Part shown: positions 1 to 6,856 of the stretch, one piece after another | How positions within the stretch are numbered: the stretch's first letter is position 1 | Layout of the letters: each line of letters starts with the position of its first letter | Assembly: GCA_046594105.1 (NCBI GenBank) | Contig: JBKJQB010000030.1 | Coordinates: 1 to 7,082, forward strand | Reading direction: 5' to 3' | From: JBDSGC01 sp046594105 | GTDB taxonomy: Bacteria; Acidobacteriota; Thermoanaerobaculia; Gp7-AA8 | Length of the DNA: 7,082 nt | Notes under the pieces: model-generated | The model's database searches: none | Told to the model about the DNA's origin: nothing | What the model saw: only the letters and a program-made list of their open reading frames with translations | Translations under genes and position numbers: made by a program

Positions 1-526
1 CGACGAGGTTGCGGTGAAGCGCCGCCTCATGCGCAGCGATGCGGTTGGTAATGTAAAAGATCGCCACACCGCGCCGATTGGCTTCCTGGAGAAACTCGAG
101 CGCCGGGGCCAGAGCCCGTGAGTTCCCGGCGAGCGCGAAGGTGCTCCATTCTGGCTCAGAGTAGGTGGCTGATTTCTTGAGAAGACGCGCTGTCGACGCA
201 GAAGTGTCGATGGCCGTTTCGTCGAGGTCCAGAATGATTGCTGGCGGCTTCCCCGCGGTGTTCTCGCCGTCCAGCGCGCTCCAGGTGGGATTCTCGATCG
301 CGGAGGCCAGTTGCTGCCGGGCCGTGGCGTAGATTCCGATGAGAACGGCGTCGTGTTCCGCGGACGTCTGCATCCACAGCGCAGCATTCAACGGAGCGGC
401 CGCCGCAGCGGGACAGGGGTTGGTGGCCAGGGTTGTGGCGGGAGCCGGAGAGGTGTGCATCGTGGCATCCGGCAGCGGATGGGTGGCACAGGCGGCAAGC
501 AGAACCGAAAGGATGATCAATCGCAT
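1..526 (-). CDS. Class C acid phosphatase / lipoprotein e(P4)-like 5'-nucleotidase, HAD superfamily (partial, C-terminus off the left edge)
   Basis: The reading frame is open from an ATG at 526 to the window edge, giving 175 complete codons. Residues 1-13 form a short lipoprotein signal ending in a lipobox (VLLAAC, Cys13), so the mature protein should be lipid-anchored in an envelope membrane. An Ala/Pro/Thr-rich linker follows to about residue 45. The folded part opens with LWMQTSAEHDAV (residues 50-61), a hallmark of the e(P4) family. HAD motif I is ILDLDET at 98-104, with Asp100 the expected nucleophile and Asp102 the acid/base. HAD motif II is YITNR at 158-162, with Thr160. The motif III Lys and motif IV acidic pair lie beyond the window. 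Known members dephosphorylate nucleotides, NAD-derived NMN or other monoesters outside the cytoplasm; the substrate here is unknown. The start is supported by GAGGAG five bases upstream. The gene lies 57 bases after the receptor at 584-3475 with no terminator between, so co-transcription is likely. The family is confident; the substrate is not. Confidence 0.9.
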   Translation of the reverse strand, partial: MRLIILSVLLAACATHPLPDATMHTSPAPATTLATNPCPAAAAAPLNAALWMQTSAEHDAVLIGIYATARQQLASAIENPTWSALDGENTAGKPPAIILDLDETAIDTSASTARLLKKSATYSEPEWSTFALAGNSRALAPALEFLQEANRRGVAIFYITNRIAAHEAALHRNLV

Positions 527-531
527 GAGGG

Positions 532-537
532 CTCCTC
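532..537 (-). promoter_or_regulatory. Ribosome binding site of the acid phosphatase gene
   Basis: On the minus strand this reads GAGGAG, five bases before the ATG at 526. It fixes the start codon immediately ahead of the lipoprotein signal. No hairpin with a T-run is seen in the 57-base gap (527-583), which fits translation from a message begun upstream of the receptor gene. Confidence 0.7.
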
Positions 538-583
538 AGAGACCTGGCGAGCAGCAGGGCAGGGGTGAGCGGTTCATCCGTGG

Positions 584-3475
584 CTAGAAGTCAAAACGCG
601 CCGCGACCTGGATGGTGCGTGGTGTCGTGGTCACATTGCTAGCCAAGCCGAAGGTCGGCAACGGAGTCTCGCCTGTGCCCCAGGTGGTGTTGCCGACCAG
701 ACGATTTTCGGCATCGGTGCAGTTGAAGCAGTCCGCGAAGATTTTCAGCTGACCGACACGGGGGATCGTGAAGTCTTTGCCCAGGCGAACGTCGAGAGCA
801 TGAAAGCCCGGCTGCCGGAAACTATTTCGGACGAAATGCACGCCGCCAACGGTGGGCCGATCAGTGGTGTTGAAGCCGTCACGGTTTGCATCATCGCCTC
901 GTGTCGCCGTGAATGGGGAACCGCTGGAGTACCGATAGGTGCCGGCAAGATGAATTCCCCAAAATGGCGTATCCCAGATGGAGTTGATGTTGCCGCGCCA
1001 GCGCTGGTCGCGGTTCGCGTAGCCCCAGTTCTGCTGGAGATTGTAAAAGTCCTCGACCTGGGTTCCCGCGAAGTTTCGCTCGTTCGAGTCCGTGTCCCTG
1101 TCCCTCGACCAGGTGATCGCTGCGTAGGCGCGGAAGCCCTGGGCAAACCGGCGGCGGAACGTGGCGCCCACGGCCCTGTACCTGGACTCCGCGTCTGAGG
1201 TGTACGTGCTGATCCGTCCGTAGAATGGATTCGGTCGCGTGGTTGAGAATCTTGGCTGCCCATTCGCGGCCAGCGTGCCGTCATACTGAAGATTGAGATC
1301 GGTGAGGCGCTCGAGGTTCCGGACTTTGGCATAGGTGACCTCGAGGCCGGCCGCCGTCTCCGGGAACAGCTCCCGTTCCGCCATGACGGTGATGCGATCG
1401 CTGTGTGGGTTGGTGAAGCTGGGGAGAACGGTAAAGACCCCCAGAGCTTTCGGCGTGGGAATCTTCGTGAAGTCGATTCGCTGGACGCCCACGGGATTGA
1501 AGGCGCCTCCCCAGCCCGGGGAAAGCGGATCGGTCGGGCCCGTGGTGAAGTTCGTTGTATTGATCGTATATTGCGTGCCCTGCAATCCGTTGGACGAGAA
1601 CAGCTGGCTCCACAGCAGAGCCGGGGTCCTGCTCCAGAAGCGGCCGGCCGAAGCGCGGATCACTGTGCGACTCCCGTCTGGCGACCAGGAGACTCCGATC
1701 CGTGGCGACCACTGATTGTTGATGTCAGGAATCTTTCCGTTGAGCTTGAATGAGCCATCCGGGTTCGGATCCAGCGCATTCAGAATCGGCTGGTCGGGAT
1801 TGTTCAGCCTCTCGCCACGCAGCCCCACCACTGCCGTCAGATTCGACGTGACGAACCATTGGTCCTGCAGGAAGAAAGCGAGCTCCTTCTGACCGAAATT
1901 GACCGAGCCGGCTTCGTCTGCGGTTCGGCCGCCGAGACCTCCGAATTGAAAGTACTGCGACCATTTTCCTGCTAGGAAGTTTGCCTTGTTGTTGAACGAG
2001 AACACACCACGCCAGTTTCCCTTGAACGTCTGCGCCACGCTGGTGTCGTTGTAGTCCGTCCCCGCCTTCACAATGTGGTGTTTCCAGATGTAGCTCACCG
2101 TGTCACTGAATGCCTTTCGCTGAACGGTCGAGACGATCGGAAGAAAGCTGACCCCTCCATAGGTGAACGACCCGAAGCGGATTTCAGGAAGATTCGGGGT
2201 CTTGTCCTGACGCGGCGTGTTCTCCTTTACGTAGGTTCCGTTGAGGTCATTGACGAAGTTGGAGCCGAACACTCCAGAGTACTGGCCAACGTAGATTTTG
2301 CTGTCCGATCCCTCCAGGCCGTTGTTTGTGGACGCGCGGTTCTGCGACTCGAAGGTTCCGTTATCACCTTCGTAATGGACCAGGTTGCCTCGGAGGGTGA
2401 AGCGATGGGCAGGCGTGGCCTGAAAATCCATCCGTCCAAAGGCCACATGACCGTTACTGGTACGGATCAACTGGGGGGTGGAAACCAAGGCTGGATACTT
2501 GGCGAAGATTTCGGCGTCGAGGAGAGTTTGATTGAGCGGAATGGTGATGTTCTGGTCCTGCTTGTCGTAGGAACCGAAGAAGAACAGCCGATCTCTCAGG
2601 ATTGGTCCGCCGATGGATCCGCCATACTGCTTTTTCTGCTGGTCGGCGGGCGGGCGTCCGTCCGCGAAATTGGAGACCAGGGACTGGGGCTGGTTGAAGT
2701 AGAACACCCCCCCTTTGAGTTGATTCGTGCCGCTCTTCGTGATCACGTTCACAAAACCGCCTCCGGAACGTCCGAACTCCACGGACGCTCCATTGGTGAT
2801 CACGGTGAACTCTTTGATCGACTCCTGCGAGAGCGACAAGGGCGCGCGACCTTCCGCTCCGCCGGCCGCTCCTCCGAAGAAAGGATTGTTGTAGTCCACT
2901 CCGTCGACCATCACGCTGGTGTTGATTCCGCGCTCGCCGGAAATCGACAGCGTTCCCCGCTCGGACTCGATTCGAGTCTGGGGCGCCAGCAATGCGAGCT
3001 GCTTGAAGTCACGGCCCCCCGAGGGCAGGCCTTGAAGTTGTTCGGTCGAGATCGTCGTCGACGCGGTCGTGTTCGTCACTTCGACCACCGGTGTTGCCGA
3101 AGTGACGGTGATGGTCTCTGCCACTCCGGAGAGTCCCAAGGTGAAATTGACGGTCGGAGTCGAGCCTAGAACGACCGAGACTCCCGGCCGGCTGACCGTG
3201 TTGAACCCAGAAAGGGCTGCGGTCAGGGTGTAGTGGCCGGTGGGCAGGTTGATCAGGTGGTACAGGCCGTCAGAATCGCTTACGTCTCTGATGGCCAGAC
3301 CGGTGTCCTGATTCTTCGCCTCGACGGTGACTCCGGGCAGGGGGGATCCATCGGTGGTGCGGACGATTCCGGAGACCCTGCTTGTGGTGACGTCCATTTG
3401 AGCAGGTGCTGCGCTGACAAAGAGGAAGATCAGACAGAAAACCCAGAAACCGTTGACGCCCTTCAGTCGTGCCAT
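584..3475 (-). CDS. TonB-dependent receptor with carboxypeptidase-regulatory-like domain (Oar-like outer-membrane transporter)
   Basis: This is a complete 963-residue protein. Residues 1-25 form a Sec signal with a hydrophobic core (FWVFCLIFLF) and a likely cut after APA. Residues about 33-115 form the Ig-like carboxypeptidase-regulatory domain (SGIV...DGSPLPGVTV, then DGLY...LPTGHYTL). ETITVT at 120-125 is a good TonB-box candidate. The plug spans about 130-250, with VDGVDYNNPF near 190-199 and VITKSGTN at 244-251. The remainder is a beta-barrel rich in alternating aromatic strands, ending FDF, the usual C-terminal Phe signal for outer-membrane assembly. The family imports substrates across the outer membrane with TonB/ExbBD energy; the cargo cannot be read from the sequence, and no SusD-like partner lies in the window. 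The ATG is preceded by AAGGAG with eight bases of spacing. An oddity is that the only two cysteines of the mature protein form a CxxC pair (916, 919) where the other receptor in this window has Val and Leu. Codon choice is less GC-biased at third positions than in that neighbour. Confidence 0.93.
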   Translation of the reverse strand: MARLKGVNGFWVFCLIFLFVSAAPAQMDVTTSRVSGIVRTTDGSPLPGVTVEAKNQDTGLAIRDVSDSDGLYHLINLPTGHYTLTAALSGFNTVSRPGVSVVLGSTPTVNFTLGLSGVAETITVTSATPVVEVTNTTASTTISTEQLQGLPSGGRDFKQLALLAPQTRIESERGTLSISGERGINTSVMVDGVDYNNPFFGGAAGGAEGRAPLSLSQESIKEFTVITNGASVEFGRSGGGFVNVITKSGTNQLKGGVFYFNQPQSLVSNFADGRPPADQQKKQYGGSIGGPILRDRLFFFGSYDKQDQNITIPLNQTLLDAEIFAKYPALVSTPQLIRTSNGHVAFGRMDFQATPAHRFTLRGNLVHYEGDNGTFESQNRASTNNGLEGSDSKIYVGQYSGVFGSNFVNDLNGTYVKENTPRQDKTPNLPEIRFGSFTYGGVSFLPIVSTVQRKAFSDTVSYIWKHHIVKAGTDYNDTSVAQTFKGNWRGVFSFNNKANFLAGKWSQYFQFGGLGGRTADEAGSVNFGQKELAFFLQDQWFVTSNLTAVVGLRGERLNNPDQPILNALDPNPDGSFKLNGKIPDINNQWSPRIGVSWSPDGSRTVIRASAGRFWSRTPALLWSQLFSSNGLQGTQYTINTTNFTTGPTDPLSPGWGGAFNPVGVQRIDFTKIPTPKALGVFTVLPSFTNPHSDRITVMAERELFPETAAGLEVTYAKVRNLERLTDLNLQYDGTLAANGQPRFSTTRPNPFYGRISTYTSDAESRYRAVGATFRRRFAQGFRAYAAITWSRDRDTDSNERNFAGTQVEDFYNLQQNWGYANRDQRWRGNINSIWDTPFWGIHLAGTYRYSSGSPFTATRGDDANRDGFNTTDRPTVGGVHFVRNSFRQPGFHALDVRLGKDFTIPRVGQLKIFADCFNCTDAENRLVGNTTWGTGETPLPTFGLASNVTTTPRTIQVAARFDF

Positions 3476-3483
3476 GGTAGTCG

Positions 3484-3489
3484 CTCCTT
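3484..3489 (-). promoter_or_regulatory. Ribosome binding site of the 963-residue receptor
   Basis: On the minus strand this reads AAGGAG, eight bases before the ATG at 3475, a near-ideal position. It supports that start over any other in-frame codon. An inverted repeat ends only four bases upstream, so a hairpin there would sit within the footprint of an initiating ribosome. Confidence 0.75.
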
Positions 3490-3493
3490 TGTG

Positions 3494-3509
3494 GGACAGA
3501 GTTCTGTCC
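3494..3509. repeat. 16-base near-palindrome in the leader of the 963-residue receptor (possible operator or leader hairpin)
   Basis: Two perfect 7-base arms, GGACAGA (3494-3500) and TCTGTCC (3503-3509), are separated by GT. As DNA the spacing suits a dimeric regulator. As RNA it could fold into a six- to seven-pair hairpin ending four bases before the ribosome binding site. A further CTGTCC half-site lies at 3623-3628, where eight bases (3623-3630) are inverted relative to 3492-3499. There is no T-run, so it is not a terminator. The symmetry is seen directly; a regulatory role is inferred. Confidence 0.5.
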
Positions 3510-3633
3510 TGACCGGGATTCTTCCTGAGGATACTCCGACGAAACAGGGGAATGCGACCCTGGAGCCACCAGGATGCTCACGTTTCAGTGGATGCGAAGT
3601 GTTCGTAGACGGAAACTCTCGACTGTCCCAACG

Positions 3634-3662
3634 AAAAAAGGCCACCGTTGCCGGTGGCCTTT
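3634..3662 (-). terminator. Intrinsic (Rho-independent) terminator of the 1021-residue receptor gene
   Basis: A perfect 11-pair stem (3637-3647 with 3652-3662) closes a four-base loop. On the minus strand it ends in a run of six T (3639-3634), three of which pair with the A run at the foot of the stem. The core GGCCACCG/CGGTGGCC is very stable. It begins 19 bases after the stop codon at 3682-3684. The T-run is on the minus strand only, so the element ends transcription of the receptor to its right and is not bidirectional. Confidence 0.92.
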
Positions 3663-3681
3663 GAACGGAGAAGAAAAGACT

Positions 3682-6600
3682 TTAGAAAACGAACTTTGCC
3701 CCGACCTGAAACTGACGGGGATCGATGGAGGTGTTGTAGCTGTTGGCCACGCCGAAGTTCGCGTTGCGGGTGATCGTTCCGAACTTGTCGGTGGCCGCGG
3801 AGAAGCTGCTGATGGTGAACAGCGTCTGGTTCGGATTCGCGTTGGAGCTGGGCACGAAGAAGTTCTTCTTGTTGGTGAGGTTGAAGACTTCGCCGATGAG
3901 CTCGAGCTGAGTGCCACGGATGAGCGTGAAGCGCTTGGAAAGCCGCGCGTCGATGTTGGTGACGCTCGGCTGGCGCTCCGTGTTCCGGCCGACGATGCGG
4001 CCGTTCTGGGAGTTGATGAACTGCGCGAATTGTGTGCGGGTCATGCCCGACGCCTGGGTCAGGTCGATGATGTTGCCGCTTCCGTCGATGAAGACTGGGA
4101 GGTTGCCGGTGGTGTTGATCAGGCCGTTCAGGTTCGCGCCGCAGTTGCAGCTGATTCCGGCGGTGTACGGGGCGCCCGAGTTCCACCTCAGGATGCCCGA
4201 AACGAGGAAGCCGAACGGCAGCTGATAGGTCGTGTTGGCCACCACGCGGTGGCGGATGTCGAAGTCCGCCGGTCCCTGGCTGAGCGCCGGATTGTTCGGA
4301 TCGTAGAGAAACGTGCTGGAGGTGCTGCGCTCGTTGGATTCCTGGTCGATGGCTTTGGCCCAGGTGTAATGCGCATCCCACGAGAACTTGCTGCTGGCCA
4401 GGGCCAGCTTGTGCGTCTCGATGGTGTAGGAGCGGTAATTGGCCTTTTCTCCCGAGAAGTCGGCCAGGATGCTGCCGAACTCCGGATAGGGGCGGTTGGC
4501 CGCGGTGGTGGTGTAGATGGGGACGTTCCCAAACACCAGCGGCGAACCGTTCACCAGGACCGGCGTGGCGTTGAGCTGCTGTTTGCCCTGTACGTTGGTC
4601 AGCTTGGAGTACTCGCCGCCGATGGCCACGCTGTACTGACTTCCGATCTGCTGTTCAAACTGCAGGGTGGCCCGTCGCGACTGCTGCGGCTGGAGGTTGC
4701 GCTGGATCACCTGCAGCGCATTGCTGGCCGCCGGGATCGCTGCGAACTGCGCCGGGGTCAGCAGGTTCGGATAGGTCGGGCAGGGGTTTGTGGCGTTGCA
4801 GGTGATGAGGATCTGATTGAAGAAGCCACTGAGCTGGGAGAGCGGATTGGCCAGAAGGATGGCCGGGAGGAAGTTGTAGAACTTGCCAACGCCTCCGCGC
4901 AGAACCGAATGACCGGTGCCGGCGAGGTCGTAGGCGAACCCCAGTCGGGGAGCAAACGCATGGCGGTTGCTCTTCCAGGCATCGGCGAACTGCGGATACT
5001 TCGCGGCGTTGCCGGCCAGGGTCGGTTCCGGCAGGTCCTGCGTGTCATAGCGGGCGCCGAAGTCGAGATTCAGTTTCTCGGTCACCTTCATGCTGTCCTG
5101 CAGGAATGCGCCGTACGTGTTGATTTTGAAAATCGTGTGCGGCTGTGGGCCGAAACCCTGCTGGAAGCGATTGGGCTTGTTGTCGAGAAAATCCTGGACG
5201 GTATTGAACCGATACTGACCGCGGGAAAAGCGCGGGAACAGATTGTCAAAGTGCTCCCAGAGGCCTTCCACGCCGCCCTTGATGCTGTTGCGGCCGACGA
5301 TGTAGGTGAGACTGTCCTTGACCTGATACTTCTTCTCGGCCGTGTTGTTCGGCAGGAAGTTGAGGTTGCCGAACGTCGTCGACCCGGCGCCCTGGTTGAC
5401 GATGATCTCCGGGAAACCTTCTGACACCGGCGTGATGGGGCGCTCCTGCCGCTCGTACTGCGCGATCAACTGGTTGAAAAGATTCTGGGTAAAGACGGTC
5501 TCCGCCTGTCCCACCAGCTGGTTGAACCGGTCGGTCTCGCTGCCCTGGTTGGAGAGCGGGATTCCGCCTGACTGGTTATTCGCGTTCTTGAAGCCGGAGT
5601 AGTTGTCCCGCAGCGACACGTGGCTCTTGCTGCCGAGGTTCGCGTCGATCTTCCCGAGGTAGGTGTTCTGGTTGAACGTCTGGTCGTAGGCCAGCCCCTG
5701 CGCGTACGGGTAACCGACGATCTGCTGGAACTTGTCGAGGAAAGCCTGTTGCGTCGCCGGAGTCAGCGCAAGGAACGGTGCGCTGGTGGAGAAGTCGCCG
5801 GCCGTGATGGGCAGCTTCTGGCGCTGGAAGTCGGCGTTGACAAAGTAGAAGAGCTTGTCGTGAACGAGCGGTCCGCCGAGCGCGAAACCAGGCTGGGAGG
5901 AGTCCTTGGCCCGGAAGCTCTCCACGACCGGAACGCCATTGCGGGTGATCTGGCGCTTCGCCGCCCATGATTTCTTGCGAAGGAACTCGAAGACCTCACC
6001 CTTGATGTCGTTGGTGCCGCTCTTGGTGATGGCGTTGAGGGTCGCTCCGACGCCGCGTCCATACTCGGCGTTGTACTGCGAGCGGATGACCTGGAACTCC
6101 TTGATCGCCGCCTGGGAGAAGGTAAACGGAGCGCGTGTGCCGCCGGTAACCTGTCCGAAGAACTCGGAGTTCGAGTTCGCGCCGTCGATGTTGAAGTCCG
6201 AAGTGATGCCCCGTCCGCCGTTGGCCGTGATCCCGCCGTTGAAGGTGGTGTTGATCCCGGGGGTGAGCTGCGCAAGCTGCGAGAAGTCGCGGCTCAGGAT
6301 CGGGAGGTTCTCGATCTGCTTCTCGGTGATCGACTGCGTGATGCCCGACTGCGTCGGATCGACCACGGGAGCCGAGGCCGTGACGGTCAGGGTCTCGGTG
6401 ACCTGCGGGGAGAGGCGGATGTCGGCGTTGGTGTTGTTGCCCAGGAGGACGGTGACGTTCGGCAAAGAAGTCTTGCCGAGACCGGCCAGCTCTGCCTCAA
6501 CCCGGTAGCGTCCGGGAGGCAGCAGGGATAGGAGATAGCCGCCGGCAGACTCGGAGACCGAGGTGCGCTGCAGGCCGGTTTCGGTATTGGTGGCCATCAC

Positions 6601-6747
6601 GGTCACACCGGGCAATGCGGCTCCGCTGGGGTCAAGAACACGGCCGCTGATCGAACCGGTCGTCGAGTTGACCGACTGCGCGAAGAGCGCGCTGGTCATC
6701 ATCAGACCGAGCAGTGCAGCGAAAACACTTCGAGTGTGCTTCTTCAT
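3682..6747 (-). CDS. TonB-dependent receptor with carboxypeptidase-regulatory-like domain (Oar-like outer-membrane transporter)
   Basis: This protein has 1021 residues from the ATG at 6747. The frame stays open further upstream to an ATG at 6765 and a GTG at 6768. The 6747 start is preferred because it begins a classic signal peptide (MKKHTRS, hydrophobic core, ALFA then Gln24) and has AGGAGG four bases before it. Residues about 31-112 form the carboxypeptidase-regulatory domain (SISGRVLDPSGAALPGVTV). ETLTVTA at 118-124 closely resembles known TonB boxes. The plug spans about 127-245, with FNIDGANSNSEFFG at 185-198 and AITKSGTN at 239-246. The beta-barrel then runs to a terminal FVF. The protein should sit in the outer membrane and import an unidentified substrate with TonB energy. 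Four cysteines occur in two close pairs (650/656 and 867/869), probably in outer loops. Third codon positions are strongly G/C, more so than in the neighbouring receptor. The gene is followed by its own terminator and so is probably monocistronic. Confidence 0.94.
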   Translation of the reverse strand: MKKHTRSVFAALLGLMMTSALFAQSVNSTTGSISGRVLDPSGAALPGVTVMATNTETGLQRTSVSESAGGYLLSLLPPGRYRVEAELAGLGKTSLPNVTVLLGNNTNADIRLSPQVTETLTVTASAPVVDPTQSGITQSITEKQIENLPILSRDFSQLAQLTPGINTTFNGGITANGGRGITSDFNIDGANSNSEFFGQVTGGTRAPFTFSQAAIKEFQVIRSQYNAEYGRGVGATLNAITKSGTNDIKGEVFEFLRKKSWAAKRQITRNGVPVVESFRAKDSSQPGFALGGPLVHDKLFYFVNADFQRQKLPITAGDFSTSAPFLALTPATQQAFLDKFQQIVGYPYAQGLAYDQTFNQNTYLGKIDANLGSKSHVSLRDNYSGFKNANNQSGGIPLSNQGSETDRFNQLVGQAETVFTQNLFNQLIAQYERQERPITPVSEGFPEIIVNQGAGSTTFGNLNFLPNNTAEKKYQVKDSLTYIVGRNSIKGGVEGLWEHFDNLFPRFSRGQYRFNTVQDFLDNKPNRFQQGFGPQPHTIFKINTYGAFLQDSMKVTEKLNLDFGARYDTQDLPEPTLAGNAAKYPQFADAWKSNRHAFAPRLGFAYDLAGTGHSVLRGGVGKFYNFLPAILLANPLSQLSGFFNQILITCNATNPCPTYPNLLTPAQFAAIPAASNALQVIQRNLQPQQSRRATLQFEQQIGSQYSVAIGGEYSKLTNVQGKQQLNATPVLVNGSPLVFGNVPIYTTTAANRPYPEFGSILADFSGEKANYRSYTIETHKLALASSKFSWDAHYTWAKAIDQESNERSTSSTFLYDPNNPALSQGPADFDIRHRVVANTTYQLPFGFLVSGILRWNSGAPYTAGISCNCGANLNGLINTTGNLPVFIDGSGNIIDLTQASGMTRTQFAQFINSQNGRIVGRNTERQPSVTNIDARLSKRFTLIRGTQLELIGEVFNLTNKKNFFVPSSNANPNQTLFTISSFSAATDKFGTITRNANFGVANSYNTSIDPRQFQVGAKFVF

Positions 6748-6751
6748 CAAG

Positions 6752-6757
6752 CCTCCT
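6752..6757 (-). promoter_or_regulatory. Ribosome binding site that decides the start of the 1021-residue receptor
   Basis: On the minus strand this reads AGGAGG, a full Shine-Dalgarno core, four bases before the ATG at 6747. The spacing is slightly short but usable. The alternative starts at 6765 and 6768 lie upstream of this site and have no comparable site of their own, which is why the shorter protein is annotated. Confidence 0.75.
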
Positions 6758-6785
6758 GGAATCATCACGCGTTGGTAGGAAACGT

Positions 6786-6810
6786 CGGTGCAGATTCAAG
6801 CGCTGCACCG
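6786..6810. repeat. Inverted repeat in the leader of the 1021-residue receptor (possible hairpin or operator)
   Basis: Perfect 8-base arms CGGTGCAG (6786-6793) and CTGCACCG (6803-6810) flank a 9-base spacer. The repeat lies 28 bases upstream of the ribosome binding site. A second, overlapping inverted repeat, AAGCG (6798-6802) with CGCTT (6809-6813), shares bases with the first, so the two hairpins would exclude each other. There is no T-run beside it and therefore no sign of a terminator. The pairing is seen directly; function is inferred. Confidence 0.5.
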
Positions 6811-6827
6811 CTTCAAAATTTTCGGAT

Positions 6828-6856
6828 ACCTTACTCCAGCTTCTCTCGCTGACCAA
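6828..6856 (-). promoter_or_regulatory. Weak promoter candidate for the 1021-residue receptor
   Basis: On the minus strand TTGGTC (6856-6851) and TAAGGT (6833-6828) are separated by exactly 17 bases. Each matches the housekeeping consensus at only three of six positions. The placement is sensible, leaving a leader of about 70-75 bases that includes the inverted repeat at 6786-6810. The match is weak enough that another sigma factor or another site is quite possible. Confidence 0.25.

Larger units (their letters stand above)
3476..3633 (-). promoter_or_regulatory. Intergenic region expected to hold the promoter of the 963-residue receptor / phosphatase unit
   Basis: The upstream receptor ends in an intrinsic terminator, so this 158-base stretch should hold the promoter for the genes to its left. 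On the minus strand a TATCCT (3533-3528) could be a -10 element and would give a leader of roughly 45 bases. No convincing -35 hexamer lies 16-18 bases before it, so the exact promoter is unresolved. The near-palindrome at 3494-3509 and the ribosome binding site lie downstream of this candidate. No gene is seen here. Confidence 0.4.

Noticed and set aside
311..587. Plus-strand frames opposite the acid phosphatase and the 57-base gap
   Set aside because: They are antisense to a well-supported phosphatase frame with intact HAD motifs, and their Gly/Arg/Ser-rich products look like shadow translations.
2075..3169. A 364-codon open frame on the plus strand opposite the 963-residue receptor
   Set aside because: It has the same codon-register relationship to the receptor on the minus strand and no domain or ribosome binding site. 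It is a by-product of receptor codon bias.
3270..3581. A 103-codon minus-strand frame over the start of the 963-residue receptor
   Set aside because: It lies almost wholly inside the receptor's signal and regulatory-domain coding region in another frame, and its product has no secondary-structure logic or known domain.
3463..3645. A short minus-strand frame spanning the gap between the receptors, considered as a leader peptide
   Set aside because: Its start would be a GTG inside the terminator stem, it has no ribosome binding site, and it overlaps the true receptor start in another frame.
3574..5424. A 616-codon open frame on the plus strand opposite the 1021-residue receptor
   Set aside because: Its codons are in exact register with the receptor codons on the other strand (the offset from the receptor stop is a multiple of three). 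It stays open only because the GC-biased receptor avoids TTA, CTA and TCA. The product is low-complexity, rich in Val, Gly, Arg and Glu, with no recognisable domain, and the frame runs through the terminator stem.
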